From Bryobacterales bacterium (lineage in GTDB: Bacteria; Acidobacteriota; Terriglobia; Bryobacterales; Bryobacteraceae), in contig SHUD01000004.1 of assembly GCA_009697505.1 (NCBI GenBank), forward strand, positions 1-64,000: a stretch of DNA of 64,000 nt, read 5' to 3'. Positions 39,470 through 49,442 of this stretch are shown here, piece by piece. Positions within the stretch are counted from its first letter, which is position 1; each line of letters opens with the position of its first letter. The notes beneath the pieces were generated by a model. That model was not told where the DNA came from. It did not search any database and saw only the letters and a list, made by a program, of their open reading frames with translations. The translations under genes and the position numbers were made by a program.

Positions 39470-39577
39470 TTACTTCTCGACGGGGTGGGCGGTATCGTCA
39501 GACTTAGGAGGCGACGAAATGGCTTCCAGTAACAGCGAAACGATCAACAACCCGGCGATGGCGGCTCCGATAATCAT
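39470..39577 (-). CDS. Candidate 35-aa single-TM small protein
   Basis: MIIGAAIAGLLIVSLLLEAISSPPKSDDTAHPVEK; AGGGAG-type SD (caagggagtcgcATG) just upstream; below the ORF-track size cutoff. Confidence 0.5.
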   Translation of the reverse strand: MIIGAAIAGLLIVSLLLEAISSPPKSDDTAHPVEK

Positions 39578-39694
39578 GCGACTCCCTTGTCTGCAAACTT
39601 TATTCCTGCACGTCGACTTCCATCCGGAAAGAGGCGCTCTCTATTCCATTTGTTAGATGTATCGGCTGCCCGGACGATTCATGAGAGGGAAAAT

Positions 39695-40633
39695 TTACCG
39701 TTGGAGCTGCGCGCAAACTTCGCGAAGCTGGGACATTTTTTCCGCGACCAGAGTCTCAGCTCGCTCCACCAGCCGCTTCAGGTTGCCGGGATCGGCATTA
39801 TCCATATCGTCCTCGCCGTCGGCCAAATCTGTCTGCAACCGGTAGTACCGTCGGACGCCCCGTACTGAAGGGAGCAACTGCTCCATCTGGTATTCCGTGG
39901 TCCGGCTGACGCCGTCGAACACCACGTCGAGAATCGGCTTGGCCCAACCCAGAAACCCCGGCCGGTAACGGATCGCCTCGGCATGGCGGCCGGTTCCAAG
40001 GGAAACCAGCAGGATCTCCGCATCCGGACGGCTCTGCCGCGCCTCGGCATAGGCGCACAGCGCCGGGTTGTTGGCGTAAGTTCCGCCGTCGATCAGCGTC
40101 CACTCCCCGTTGCCAAGCCGGGCCGGAGGGAAGTAGGTCGGCGCGGCAGAGGTCGCGCGCGCCACTTCCCACAGGGGAAAATCATAGCTTGCATCCTTCG
40201 CCGCACGGTCTGAACGGAAAAACCAGGGCTGGCGCAGCCGGATCTCGTAGCTGGTAGCCAATACGCCGCACAGGGAGTCTTGGAGGCGGCTAGCGCCGAA
40301 GAACTTCTTGAGCACGTTTTCGATGCCGCTGGAGGAATACTTTTCCGCCAGCGGACGCCTCACTTTGCTCCAAAGCGATTGCGGGAAGATGGTTGACGCC
40401 TGCCGAAGATACAGTTCGCGCAAGTCCCCAGCGGCGTAGGCGGGCCGCCCGTTGTGGCCGGGCATCGCCAGCCCCGCCGCCAGAATGCCGCCCGTCGAAG
40501 TTCCGGCCACCAGGTCAAACAGATCCGCAACCCGCTTGCCAGTTTGCCGTTCGATTTCCATCAGCACAGTGGCCGGAATGATCCCGCGAATTCCCCCGCC
40601 GTCGATCGCCAGAATCTTGAACACGTGCGCCAT
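39695..40633 (-). CDS. Patatin-like phospholipase
   Basis: ILAIDGGGIRGIIPATVL, AGTSTGGILAAGL, DGGTYANNP. Confidence 0.93.
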   Translation of the reverse strand: MAHVFKILAIDGGGIRGIIPATVLMEIERQTGKRVADLFDLVAGTSTGGILAAGLAMPGHNGRPAYAAGDLRELYLRQASTIFPQSLWSKVRRPLAEKYSSSGIENVLKKFFGASRLQDSLCGVLATSYEIRLRQPWFFRSDRAAKDASYDFPLWEVARATSAAPTYFPPARLGNGEWTLIDGGTYANNPALCAYAEARQSRPDAEILLVSLGTGRHAEAIRYRPGFLGWAKPILDVVFDGVSRTTEYQMEQLLPSVRGVRRYYRLQTDLADGEDDMDNADPGNLKRLVERAETLVAEKMSQLREVCAQLQR

Positions 40634-40767
40634 CCGCTCCTGGCCTGTTTTTCGCAGATGGCCGGCGCGGATGGGATTCGTCCAGCTTCATGTCGCGGAG
40701 CCCAAAGGGACTTGATCCCCCGGGGGAGGAGTGACTTGCCGGCCCGCTATCGGGTCCGTCCGGAATC

Positions 40768-41580
40768 TCAGAGTTGCACCGTCACCCGCATGAACGTCGC
40801 GGCGATCGACGTGCCGCCATCGGCGCTCTGATTCTGCGCCTTCGCGAGTTCCACCAGTTGGCTGTTCAACTCGTCCTCTTTTCCGTTCTTCTGAGCGGCT
40901 TCGAAAGCGTTCATCGTGGGACCGTAGAATTGCCTGAACAATGCGATGACCTCCGCGGGACCCTTGCTCGGCGAGATGAAGCGGAATGTGTCCCGGACCG
41001 TGGATATCTTCTCGGCGGGCACGCCGGCCTGGCCAAAGCGCTCGACGATGTTCGCTTCCACGCCCCAGGTCATGGGACTGATGAAGCCTTCCGGGGGCGG
41101 CGGAGTAAACGCCGCACTGACCTTCAGTACCTGCGACACGAACGTCGGGTCATTGGGAATCCAGTTGCCCATGATAATCCGCCCGCCCGGCTTGGTTACC
41201 CGGACCATCTCCTTGGCGACGTCAAAAGGCTTCGGCGCGAACATGGCTCCGAATACACTGAGCGTCATGTCAAAGCTATCGTCCGCGACTCCTTGCAAGC
41301 TGCACGCGTCTCCTTCTTGAAACGTCAGATTGCGCAGCCCCGCTTCCGCCGCGCGCTGGTTCCCGGCGGCCACCAGGTTCTGGGCGATGTCGATGCCCGT
41401 CACGTCCGCCCCCAAGCGGGCCAGCGGCAGCGCAGTCGTCCCGTCTCCGCAGCCCAGGTCCAGGACCCGCAACGGCGGCGCAATGCCCAGGGATTGTACC
41501 AGCGCCTCTCCCGATTCGCGCATAAACGCGGCGATCGCGGTGAAATCGCCTTTCTCCCACAACGCTTTATTTGGATTCAT
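40768..41580 (-). CDS. Class I SAM-dependent methyltransferase
   Basis: RVLDLGCGDGTTALPLARLGADVTGIDIA. Confidence 0.92.
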   Translation of the reverse strand: MNPNKALWEKGDFTAIAAFMRESGEALVQSLGIAPPLRVLDLGCGDGTTALPLARLGADVTGIDIAQNLVAAGNQRAAEAGLRNLTFQEGDACSLQGVADDSFDMTLSVFGAMFAPKPFDVAKEMVRVTKPGGRIIMGNWIPNDPTFVSQVLKVSAAFTPPPPEGFISPMTWGVEANIVERFGQAGVPAEKISTVRDTFRFISPSKGPAEVIALFRQFYGPTMNAFEAAQKNGKEDELNSQLVELAKAQNQSADGGTSIAATFMRVTVQL

Positions 41581-41590
41581 AATGTCTCCT

Positions 41591-41616
41591 TGTGTGTTGT
41601 CTATGTGTGTTGTCTA
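41591..41616 (+). repeat. 13-bp perfect tandem duplication (tgtgtgttgtcta x2) in the methyltransferase 5' region
   Basis: Direct read. Confidence 0.95.
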
Positions 41617-41649
41617 TTTTATGCGCATTCGGTACGCCGAGCGCGCGCA

Positions 41650-42345
41650 CTAGGTTTGGTGGCGCGGGCGCAGGAACGCGCGCGCTACCGCGAAGAGTCC
41701 CTTTTGAGGAATCAGAAAGTCGTTCAAACGAGCCTGCTGGGCGAGCGCGCCCACTGGTCCCAGATCCTGGCCCTTTACGGTGGCTTGACTTGATTCTATT
41801 AGCCACAGACGACGCGGATTGGCGATGAACTCCTGGCCGTTGGGTGTTTCTCCGGCAAGATTCAGCTTCCCGGTTCCCAGCGCGAACCGCGCCGCGGCGC
41901 CCATCGCCTTCAATATGAAAGGCTCTTGCCACCAGGAGTCCGGCGCCAGCCTCGCCGCCGCATTCAGTAGCCGTGTTGACCAGGACGCCCGGAGCCTCAC
42001 GTTCCAGCGCAGCGCGCTCTCAATATTTACCGTGAACTGCGCCGGCGCCGTCCATTCGATTTCGATCGGGCCGACGACGTTGCGCGTGACCTCTCCGCCG
42101 AAGTAACGCGAACATCCGAGGTCCGGATTCACCGTCGAGTAGAACGTCCAGGCGCCGCGCGGGTCGCGATGCCACACGGAAGTGTAGCCGGGTCCCACCG
42201 AGGAGGCCGGAAACCGGCGCAAGGCCAGCACGTGCCCGGAACGGAAGGGAAGCCCCAGGACCGCATATCCCGCGAACCGGTCGCCATGGCCGGTGGGCAA
42301 GGCGGGGTTCGTTTCTATTTGCTCCACGATCTCTCTGGGTTTCAT
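41650..42345 (-). CDS. Hypothetical protein
   Basis: 231-aa ORF in the same run of minus-strand genes. Confidence 0.6.
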   Translation of the reverse strand: MKPREIVEQIETNPALPTGHGDRFAGYAVLGLPFRSGHVLALRRFPASSVGPGYTSVWHRDPRGAWTFYSTVNPDLGCSRYFGGEVTRNVVGPIEIEWTAPAQFTVNIESALRWNVRLRASWSTRLLNAAARLAPDSWWQEPFILKAMGAAARFALGTGKLNLAGETPNGQEFIANPRRLWLIESSQATVKGQDLGPVGALAQQARLNDFLIPQKGLFAVARAFLRPRHQT

Positions 42346-42364
42346 GTCTGGCTCCGTTTGCAGG

Positions 42365-43150
42365 CTAGCGGGCGGCTTTTACACGCATCTCCGCCGCTGC
42401 CACCACCGGCTGCGGGATTTCGATTTGCCGGGGCAGTCCGGGGACGATCATCGGAACTTGCTTGCGGTACTCGGCGTACTCCGGATGCACCGCCATCAGG
42501 TCACGCTCTTCGAGTTGAATCGCCAACAGAATGTAAGCCGTGGTTACCAGCGCGAAGAGCAGGTGGGTGGCGGTCATGACCGGCGTGGACCAAAAAACGC
42601 ACAGCCAGCCTACATACAGGGGGTGGCGTACGATGCGATACAGAAATGGCGTGCGAAACTCCACGTTGGCCTGCGGTTGCTTTAACAGATGGCGCCAGAC
42701 CTGGCGTAGTCCGAACAGATCGAAGTGGTTAATGATGAACGTGGCGAACAGGACCAGCGTCCAGCCAAACGCGTAGCCGCCGAAAAGCAGCACCCTTCCC
42801 AGGTCATCTTGAACCTCCCAGACGGTACCGCCCAGGGGCTGCCACTGCCAGAACAGAAACAGAAGCGCGAGGCTGCTCGCCAATACGTAGGTACTGCGCT
42901 CGATGGCCACTGGTACCACTTTCGTCAGGACGCGCTTGAAGGCCGGGCGGGCCATGACGCTGTGTTGCACCGCGAACAGCGACAATAGCCCCAAGTCGAT
43001 CCACAATGCGGTCTGCCAGGGGCCGGAGGCGGGAGTATCCATGGACTTGGGCACGCCGAAGTTGCCGATAAACCCGATGGCGTACAGGAACGTCGCGAGG
43101 AACACGATATAGCTCGCGGCTCCGTAGAGAAAAGTGAAAATCCGATTCAT
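42365..43150 (-). CDS. Isoprenylcysteine-carboxyl-methyltransferase-like/methanethiol S-methyltransferase-like membrane protein
   Basis: RTPFLYRIVRHPLYVGWLCVFWSTPVMTATHLLFALVTTAYILLAIQLEERDL. Confidence 0.78.
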   Translation of the reverse strand: MNRIFTFLYGAASYIVFLATFLYAIGFIGNFGVPKSMDTPASGPWQTALWIDLGLLSLFAVQHSVMARPAFKRVLTKVVPVAIERSTYVLASSLALLFLFWQWQPLGGTVWEVQDDLGRVLLFGGYAFGWTLVLFATFIINHFDLFGLRQVWRHLLKQPQANVEFRTPFLYRIVRHPLYVGWLCVFWSTPVMTATHLLFALVTTAYILLAIQLEERDLMAVHPEYAEYRKQVPMIVPGLPRQIEIPQPVVAAAEMRVKAAR

Positions 43151-43244
43151 GTTCTTGCTCCTTTATGTGATCCCAGCTACTCACCGACTTTGCGAGCGGA
43201 CTGCTTCAGGTCTACAATTGTGCAGTGCGTCTGCTGGATAGGCC

Positions 43245-44414
43245 ATGCCCGAGCGTCGCCATGACTTGCTCGAACGGCTGGAGGAAATAGATACCTTTGC
43301 GCGGGGACCGGGCAACTTCGCAGAGAGTCCACGGAACGATATGGATGCCTTTTCCGAAATCTTGAGCGGCGTCAAGCTGAACGGGGCGGTGTTTTTCAGC
43401 GCCGAGTTTTCCGCTCCCTGGGGGTTTTCCGCATCCGCATCCGATAAGATGGCGACCGAGCTTGCCCCGGGAGCCGAACACCTGGTCCTCTACCATTTCC
43501 TTGTCGACGGCAGTGCTCTTGTGCAAATGCCGGATGGGCGATCGCTGGAGCTTCATTCCGGGGATATCGTGATCTTTCCTCACGGAGATCCACACCACCT
43601 GATGAGCGATCGGGCGACCAAGCCACCCTTTCCTTCCTACGGGATTAGCGCCAAGATCAAGGCGCGCGATTTGCGTCCTTTACAGGCGGGCGGCGGTGGC
43701 GATACCGCCCGTTTTGTGTGCGGCTACATGACCTGCGACCCCTACCTGAGCCGGCCGATCCTGAGCGGACTGCCCCCGGTCTTCAAGGTCAACATCCGTA
43801 CGGATCGCTCCGGGCACTGGCTGAGAATTCCATTCTGCACCCGGTGGAAGAAGCTGCTTCGGGAAGCGTCGGCAGCGAAGCCATGCTGGCCAACTTTCGG
43901 AAGCCTTGTTCGTCGACACCCTGAGGCGCTACGTGGCCGCTTTGCCGGAACAGCAAATGGGCTGGCTGGCGGGCACCGCGACCCCATCGTGGGGAAAAGC
44001 CTGGGATTGCTGCATGGCCGTGTTGCCTATCCGTGGACCATCGCGGATCTTGCCGACGAGGTGGGGATTTCGCGGTCGGCTCTGGTAGAGCGCTTCACCA
44101 AGTATCTCTCCGAGCCCCCCATGACGTATTTGACCCGCTGGAGACTGCAATTAGCCGCCCGGTCGCTCGAAAAGACGTCACGGGGCTTCGCGGAAATTGC
44201 CGCCGGCGTCGGCTACGAATCGGAAGCGGCCTTCAATCGCGCATTTAAGCGCGAGTATGGACAGCCTCCGGGCCGCTACCGCAGCGAGCATAAGAGTGCA
44301 TCGGCCAGAGCCCTCGGTGAGCCGAATGCGGAAGCGGCCGGATCACTGGCGCCGCGTCAAAAACTCAAGCGGAGAGAGAACTGCAATTCTCTCGGTCCCG
44401 GACCGGTGAGCTGA
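43245..44414 (+). CDS. AraC-family regulator (cupin sensor + HTH) with three apparent cancelling 1-nt deletions
   Basis: Cupin part GAEHLVLYHFLVDGSALVQMPDG and HTH ADEVGISRSALVERFTKYLSEPPMTYLTRWRLQLA are in one frame; the 43823-43976 segment matches the family only in the other two frames. Confidence 0.8.
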   Translation: MPERRHDLLERLEEIDTFARGPGNFAESPRNDMDAFSEILSGVKLNGAVFFSAEFSAPWGFSASASDKMATELAPGAEHLVLYHFLVDGSALVQMPDGRSLELHSGDIVIFPHGDPHHLMSDRATKPPFPSYGISAKIKARDLRPLQAGGGGDTARFVCGYMTCDPYLSRPILSGLPPVFKVNIRTDRSGHWLRIPFCTRWKKLLREASAAKPCWPTFGSLVRRHPEALRGRFAGTANGLAGGHRDPIVGKSLGLLHGRVAYPWTIADLADEVGISRSALVERFTKYLSEPPMTYLTRWRLQLAARSLEKTSRGFAEIAAGVGYESEAAFNRAFKREYGQPPGRYRSEHKSASARALGEPNAEAAGSLAPRQKLKRRENCNSLGPGPVS

Positions 44415-47400
44415 GAGGATACGACGCCGAAGCTCGCCGTATTCACGTCGCGTCCGGGAACGTCAAAGAGCGGAGTATTGAACAAATTAAACGCTTCGCC
44501 ACGGAACTGCAGTTTAAAGCGCTCGCGAATTGAGAAATCCTTAAAAATGGAGCAGTCAATATTTTGAATACCAGGCCCGCTCACGTTCGGGATGGTGCGG
44601 GAAGCATTCCCATACGTAAAGGGTGCTACCACGGAGTATGCCGCGGTGTTGAACCAACGGGTTAACGTTTGTTCTCCAGACGCCGGGTTCTGTCCCGATA
44701 CTACATTAGGACGGTTGGTGTTTCCCGACTGAATCGCGATCGGAAGGCCGCCTTGCAAGGTGCTGATCGCGTTCAGGTGCCAGCCGTAGGCGATCAACCT
44801 CTGCACTCCCTTCAAATTTTTTCCGAAAGGCACTTCCCACATTCCTGTCAGGACTATGCGCTGCGGAACGTCTTCAATACTGCGGGACCGCTCGGCCCGC
44901 AAGTTATACCAATTCAAGATAGGCGTGTTGGGATCAGTCGCGGAGATGGCGCCGGCCGCTCCGCGCGTCGAGCCGGCAGCGCCCACCGCGCCGTCAATCA
45001 GCTTGCTCTTGGTATAGGCAAGCAGGAGGGAAAACCCGTGATCAAACCGCTTTTCGACTTTGAGCGTACCCGCGTGATAGATCGAGTCTCCTAGATACGC
45101 AAAGGTTCCATTGATGCTGTTGAAGTGGGGGTACGGCCGCAACAGTTGCTGGCGGGCAACTGTGGGATTGCTCAGGGGGCCGGTCTTGATGATCCCGTAA
45201 AACGGATTGGAAACCGATTGATTGAGCTGATTTCCCAGCGCCAGGTACTGGGGGTCGATCTGATTGTAGTTTATGGGTTGCGAAGTCAGCAAGTGCTCGC
45301 CGCGATTTCCAAGGTATGCTACCTCAATCAACCAATTTCTCCAGGGCTGGTACTGCACAGTTAAATTCCACTGCTGCGAAAAGCCCGGGGAGATACCGCG
45401 ATTCCATCCCTGGAGGTCACTGCCCACGGCGGTCATCGCTCCCAACCCTTCATTGGCCGGCTTTTCCAATCCACTCGGGAAGGGATTCGCCATCGTGTTA
45501 AACGGAGTAAGCCCGTTGTCGAGCGAAGTGACCATCGGATTATTGGTGCGGAAACCAGAGAACGAGGGAAGCGCGTATCCTTTTGTGGGAATGAAGGTGA
45601 TTCCGTACCCTCCACGCGCCACCAGTTTGTCGGTCACCTGGTAAGCGAAGCCACCGCGGGGTTGAAAATGCCGGTAGCTGGCGTTCCAGCCTCCCTGCGT
45701 ATTCGGGAATGTGGCTCCTCCCTTCAAGCTCATGCCCGGAACCTGCAAGGGTGAGGGAATGTTGAGATCGATATTCGTAACCACGCCCGACCGGTCGGTG
45801 ATGGGCTGTTCGCTTTCCCAGCGCATGCCTAGGTTCAGAGTCAGCTTGCGGGCCACTTTCCAGTCATCCTGCACGAAGAGTGCGTGAAATCGAGATGCGT
45901 TGGTATTGTAGTGCTGAAGCGGAGAATTGGATTGTTGCGTGCCCGAGGGCGTGCCCAAAAGGAAGGAAGCCATGCCGAAGCCGGCAGTGGCGCTGGCCCT
46001 GTTCGGATCCGGCCCCTGGGTAAAGCCCCGGTCGAAGGCAAAGAGCCCCCGCGAAGGCCCGTTGCCGGTGTTAAAGCCGTAGAGAACGTAGAGGTAGCCC
46101 ACCTTCACGTTGTGCGAACCCTTGACCTTGGTGATCGAAATACTTGCGGCGGGATCATATCCGACACGGTAGTTTTCCGACGATCCCATGAGGACGTTGA
46201 CGAAACCGTTCGCGGTCACAAGATCCGAGATATTCAGGTTAGGAATGTTCCCTTTCGGCGTGAATCTTCCGGTCGGTAGTTCCGCCGCGTAGTTGGCCGG
46301 GTAACCCAGATCCGTGAGCTTATAGCCATCGCCGTATTTTTGTGACAAAACACCGACTCCCGTTTCCCAATCACGGTTGTATCCCAGCTTCGCATCCAAC
46401 AGCAGCGTGGGGCTCAGCGTATTGGTATAAACCATCGAAAAGCTGTTGCGCGGAATGTGGGTATATCTTCCTTCGCTCTCCAGCAGCCCGGACATGGGAA
46501 CATTCGGGTTGTACCAGAAATTGGCGTAATTCCAGCTCACAACATCTCTGGTATAGCGAACCGCAATCCGCTGCCGGTCGGAAATGTTGTAATCTACCTT
46601 CAACCCCGTGTCGTAACGGTTTGACGGCTGCGACCCTCTCTGGAAGAGATTGTTGATGCCCGTGACCGGCGCACCCTGAGTATTGGGCCGGGGATAGATC
46701 GAAAAAATCTTTTGCGCGAGCGCGCCCTGACGGTTGAGTGGAATCTTGTTTCCCGGAAATGGAGTGCGGACGTATCCGCCCGGAACGGCTGGATTCGGCC
46801 GCGTGGTGGATGGATCGTAAATTAAGATCAACCCGCCGTTGGCGGCGAAGGTCTGGGAAAAGTCGCCGCTCCTTTGCAGGTCCGTGGGCGCCGTATTCAC
46901 ACGGCCGAAGCCGCGACGTTCCTTGTAGCCCTCATAGTTGTAAAAGAAAAAGATCTTGTCTTTCTTGAGGGGTCCTCCGAAGGTGCCGCCATACTGATTG
47001 ACATTCAACTGCGTCCGCGGAAAGCCCGACCGGTTGGAAAAAAAGTCGTTGGCCTTCATCTCCGTGTTGCGCAAGTATTCAAAAAGCAGGCCATGGTACT
47101 CATTCGTCCCGCCTTTGCTGATGATGCTGATGATCCCGCCGCCGGTGCGCCCGTATTCGGCGGATGGCGTATTCGTGATTACCTTGAACTCCTGGGTCGC
47201 GTCCACCGTGAGAAACGTGATCCCGCCGGCGGCGTCGCCGATCTTATCGTCCGGCAGTCCATCAATCAGCCAACCCTGCGAAATGGGAGTCCCGCCGCCA
47301 ATGTTGACCGCCCCGGAGCGGAAGGTTTCCAGAACCGGCCCGCCGAAGGCGCTGAGTCCTCTCACGGTGGGGATCAGATTGGCGAGACCCATCGGATTGC

Positions 47401-47857
47401 GTCCGCTGAGGGGCAGGTTGTCGATTTTGGCCCGGTCCATCACCGTGCCGACTTCCGATGTATTGGCCTCCAGTAGCACGGCCCCAGACTGCACTTCAAC
47501 GGTTTCCGTGACCTGACCAATGGTGAGAGCGATGGGAACTGCTTGGGAACGGTCCGCTTCCACGACGATTCCTTCACGGCGGAACGACTTAAAACCTTGC
47601 GCCCCTGCCGTCAGCGCATAGTTGCCGGGCGGAACTAACAGGAACTGGAAATTACCCTGCCCGTCAGAGGTCGCGGTCAGGTTAAGGCCCGTGGCGGCGC
47701 TGGTCAGCTTGACCTCGGCCCCCACGACAGGGGCACTAGAGGGGTCTACAATCGCGCCTGTGACCGCGCCGGTCGTCTGGCCAAACAAGGCCAAACTGGA
47801 GAAGAAGAAGATCAGAACTCCCATGTACCGCGTGACCGAATATCTACTCGACGGCAT
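44357..47857 (-). CDS. TonB-dependent receptor, Oar-like with carboxypeptidase-regulatory domain
   Basis: TGAVTGAIVDPSSAPVVGAEVKLTSAATGL...; 1166 aa; ends FSLRLSF. Confidence 0.9.
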   Translation of the reverse strand: MPSSRYSVTRYMGVLIFFFSSLALFGQTTGAVTGAIVDPSSAPVVGAEVKLTSAATGLNLTATSDGQGNFQFLLVPPGNYALTAGAQGFKSFRREGIVVEADRSQAVPIALTIGQVTETVEVQSGAVLLEANTSEVGTVMDRAKIDNLPLSGRNPMGLANLIPTVRGLSAFGGPVLETFRSGAVNIGGGTPISQGWLIDGLPDDKIGDAAGGITFLTVDATQEFKVITNTPSAEYGRTGGGIISIISKGGTNEYHGLLFEYLRNTEMKANDFFSNRSGFPRTQLNVNQYGGTFGGPLKKDKIFFFYNYEGYKERRGFGRVNTAPTDLQRSGDFSQTFAANGGLILIYDPSTTRPNPAVPGGYVRTPFPGNKIPLNRQGALAQKIFSIYPRPNTQGAPVTGINNLFQRGSQPSNRYDTGLKVDYNISDRQRIAVRYTRDVVSWNYANFWYNPNVPMSGLLESEGRYTHIPRNSFSMVYTNTLSPTLLLDAKLGYNRDWETGVGVLSQKYGDGYKLTDLGYPANYAAELPTGRFTPKGNIPNLNISDLVTANGFVNVLMGSSENYRVGYDPAASISITKVKGSHNVKVGYLYVLYGFNTGNGPSRGLFAFDRGFTQGPDPNRASATAGFGMASFLLGTPSGTQQSNSPLQHYNTNASRFHALFVQDDWKVARKLTLNLGMRWESEQPITDRSGVVTNIDLNIPSPLQVPGMSLKGGATFPNTQGGWNASYRHFQPRGGFAYQVTDKLVARGGYGITFIPTKGYALPSFSGFRTNNPMVTSLDNGLTPFNTMANPFPSGLEKPANEGLGAMTAVGSDLQGWNRGISPGFSQQWNLTVQYQPWRNWLIEVAYLGNRGEHLLTSQPINYNQIDPQYLALGNQLNQSVSNPFYGIIKTGPLSNPTVARQQLLRPYPHFNSINGTFAYLGDSIYHAGTLKVEKRFDHGFSLLLAYTKSKLIDGAVGAAGSTRGAAGAISATDPNTPILNWYNLRAERSRSIEDVPQRIVLTGMWEVPFGKNLKGVQRLIAYGWHLNAISTLQGGLPIAIQSGNTNRPNVVSGQNPASGEQTLTRWFNTAAYSVVAPFTYGNASRTIPNVSGPGIQNIDCSIFKDFSIRERFKLQFRGEAFNLFNTPLFDVPGRDVNTASFGVVSSQLTGPGPRELQFSLRLSF

Positions 47858-48047
47858 CTAACCAACCCCCTTGAGCAACCGCTGATGTGTGGAACGGCTG
47901 CGGTGCACGAGTATATACCCGGCCATGAATCGAGCACCATCGCCAAAAGGCATACCCAGAAGGGTACAGTGACGCGAGCCGCCCACCACACGGACCCAAT
48001 GCCGAAGCGGCCGTCTCCTGCCTCGCTTGCTACACTAAAAGAAATCC

Positions 48048-49442
48048 ATGACATATGATGTGATCGTGGTCGGGAGCGGTCCCGGCGGATACTCGGCGGC
48101 CGTTCGGGCGGGGCAGTACGGCCTGAAAACAGCCATTATTGAGAAAGACAGCAAGCTGGGCGGCTGCTGCCTTCATGTGGGTTGCATCCCGACCAAAGCC
48201 TTCCTGCATACCGCCGATGTGTGGGAGCGTTTCCAGCATTCCGTTGACGAAGGGATTCACTGCGAAAACCCGCGCTTGGACTTTCCGCTGGTGCTGAACC
48301 GTAAGAACAACATCGTCTCCAAGCACGCCAAAGGCGTCGAGTTCCTGATGAAGAAGCACAAGGTGGATGTCATCCAGGGCTACGGGCGTTTGGCTGGTCC
48401 GGGGAAAGTCGAAGTTACCTCGGAGAACGCCAAACAGACGGTGGAGGCCAAGAGCATCGTGCTGGCGACGGGTTCGGAAGCCCGCGTGCTGCCCGGCTTG
48501 CAGCCTGATGCCAGGCGCATCCTGACCAATATTGAAATCCTGAACCTGACTCACGTACCCAGCTCGCTGGCGATCCTGGGCGCGGGCGCCGTGGGCGTTG
48601 AGTTTGCTTCGTGCTTCCATCGCTTCGGCGCCAAAGTCTCGCTTTTCGAGATGCTGCCGCGCATTGTTCCGGTGGAAGACGAAGAAGTTTCCAAAGAGCT
48701 GGAGCGTGTGTTCAAAAAGAGCGGCATTCGCGTGGAAACCGGAGCCCGTACCGGCAACATTCAGGTCACTGATAGCGGGGTGCGCTTGACTGCCACACTC
48801 GCCAACGGCAAGGAAGAGACGGTGGAAGCCGAGTGCCTCTTGGTAGCCATCGGCCGCAAGCCGAACACGGAGAACCTTGGTCTGGAGGGCACGCGCGTGG
48901 AACTCGACCGCGGTTTCATCAAGGTCGACCCTTACCAGCGCACGGGCGAGCCCGGTGTCTACGCCATCGGCGACATTGTTGCGGGCACGCCGCAGTTGGC
49001 GCACGTGGCGACGGCAGAGGGTATGGTGGCGATGGCGCACATCGCGGGCCAGCCGGTGACGCCGGTCAACAAGGGCCGCATCCCGGGAGCCACTTATACC
49101 GAGCCCGGCATTGGCAGCGTGGGACTCACCGAGGCCCAGGCGCGCGTGCAGGGCTACGACGTCAAGACCGGCAAGTTCCCCTTCGTGGCCAACAGCAAGG
49201 CCAGCATTCTGGGGCGCCACGACGGCTTCGTCAAGATTGTCAGCGACCAGAAATACGGCGAGATTCTCGGCGTACACATTATCGGACCGGAAGCGTTTGA
49301 GCTGATCGGCGAAGGCGTGCTGGCCATGGAAGCGGAAGCGACGGTGGAAACTTTGCGCCACACCATTCACGCCCACCCCACCATTTACGAAGCCGTCGGC
49401 GAGGCCTTCCACGCCGTTTACGGGCAAGCCATCAATGCCTAG
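48048..49442 (+). CDS. lpdA: Dihydrolipoyl dehydrogenase
   Basis: VIVVGSGPGGYSAAVRAGQYG; LGGCCLHVGCIPTKAFLH. Confidence 0.95.
   Translation: MTYDVIVVGSGPGGYSAAVRAGQYGLKTAIIEKDSKLGGCCLHVGCIPTKAFLHTADVWERFQHSVDEGIHCENPRLDFPLVLNRKNNIVSKHAKGVEFLMKKHKVDVIQGYGRLAGPGKVEVTSENAKQTVEAKSIVLATGSEARVLPGLQPDARRILTNIEILNLTHVPSSLAILGAGAVGVEFASCFHRFGAKVSLFEMLPRIVPVEDEEVSKELERVFKKSGIRVETGARTGNIQVTDSGVRLTATLANGKEETVEAECLLVAIGRKPNTENLGLEGTRVELDRGFIKVDPYQRTGEPGVYAIGDIVAGTPQLAHVATAEGMVAMAHIAGQPVTPVNKGRIPGATYTEPGIGSVGLTEAQARVQGYDVKTGKFPFVANSKASILGRHDGFVKIVSDQKYGEILGVHIIGPEAFELIGEGVLAMEAEATVETLRHTIHAHPTIYEAVGEAFHAVYGQAINA

Noticed and set aside
39695-40633. Patatin phospholipase as a CBASS (CapV-type) effector
   Set aside because: No CD-NTase, Cap2/Cap3 or other defense genes nearby; neighbours are aroC and methyltransferases
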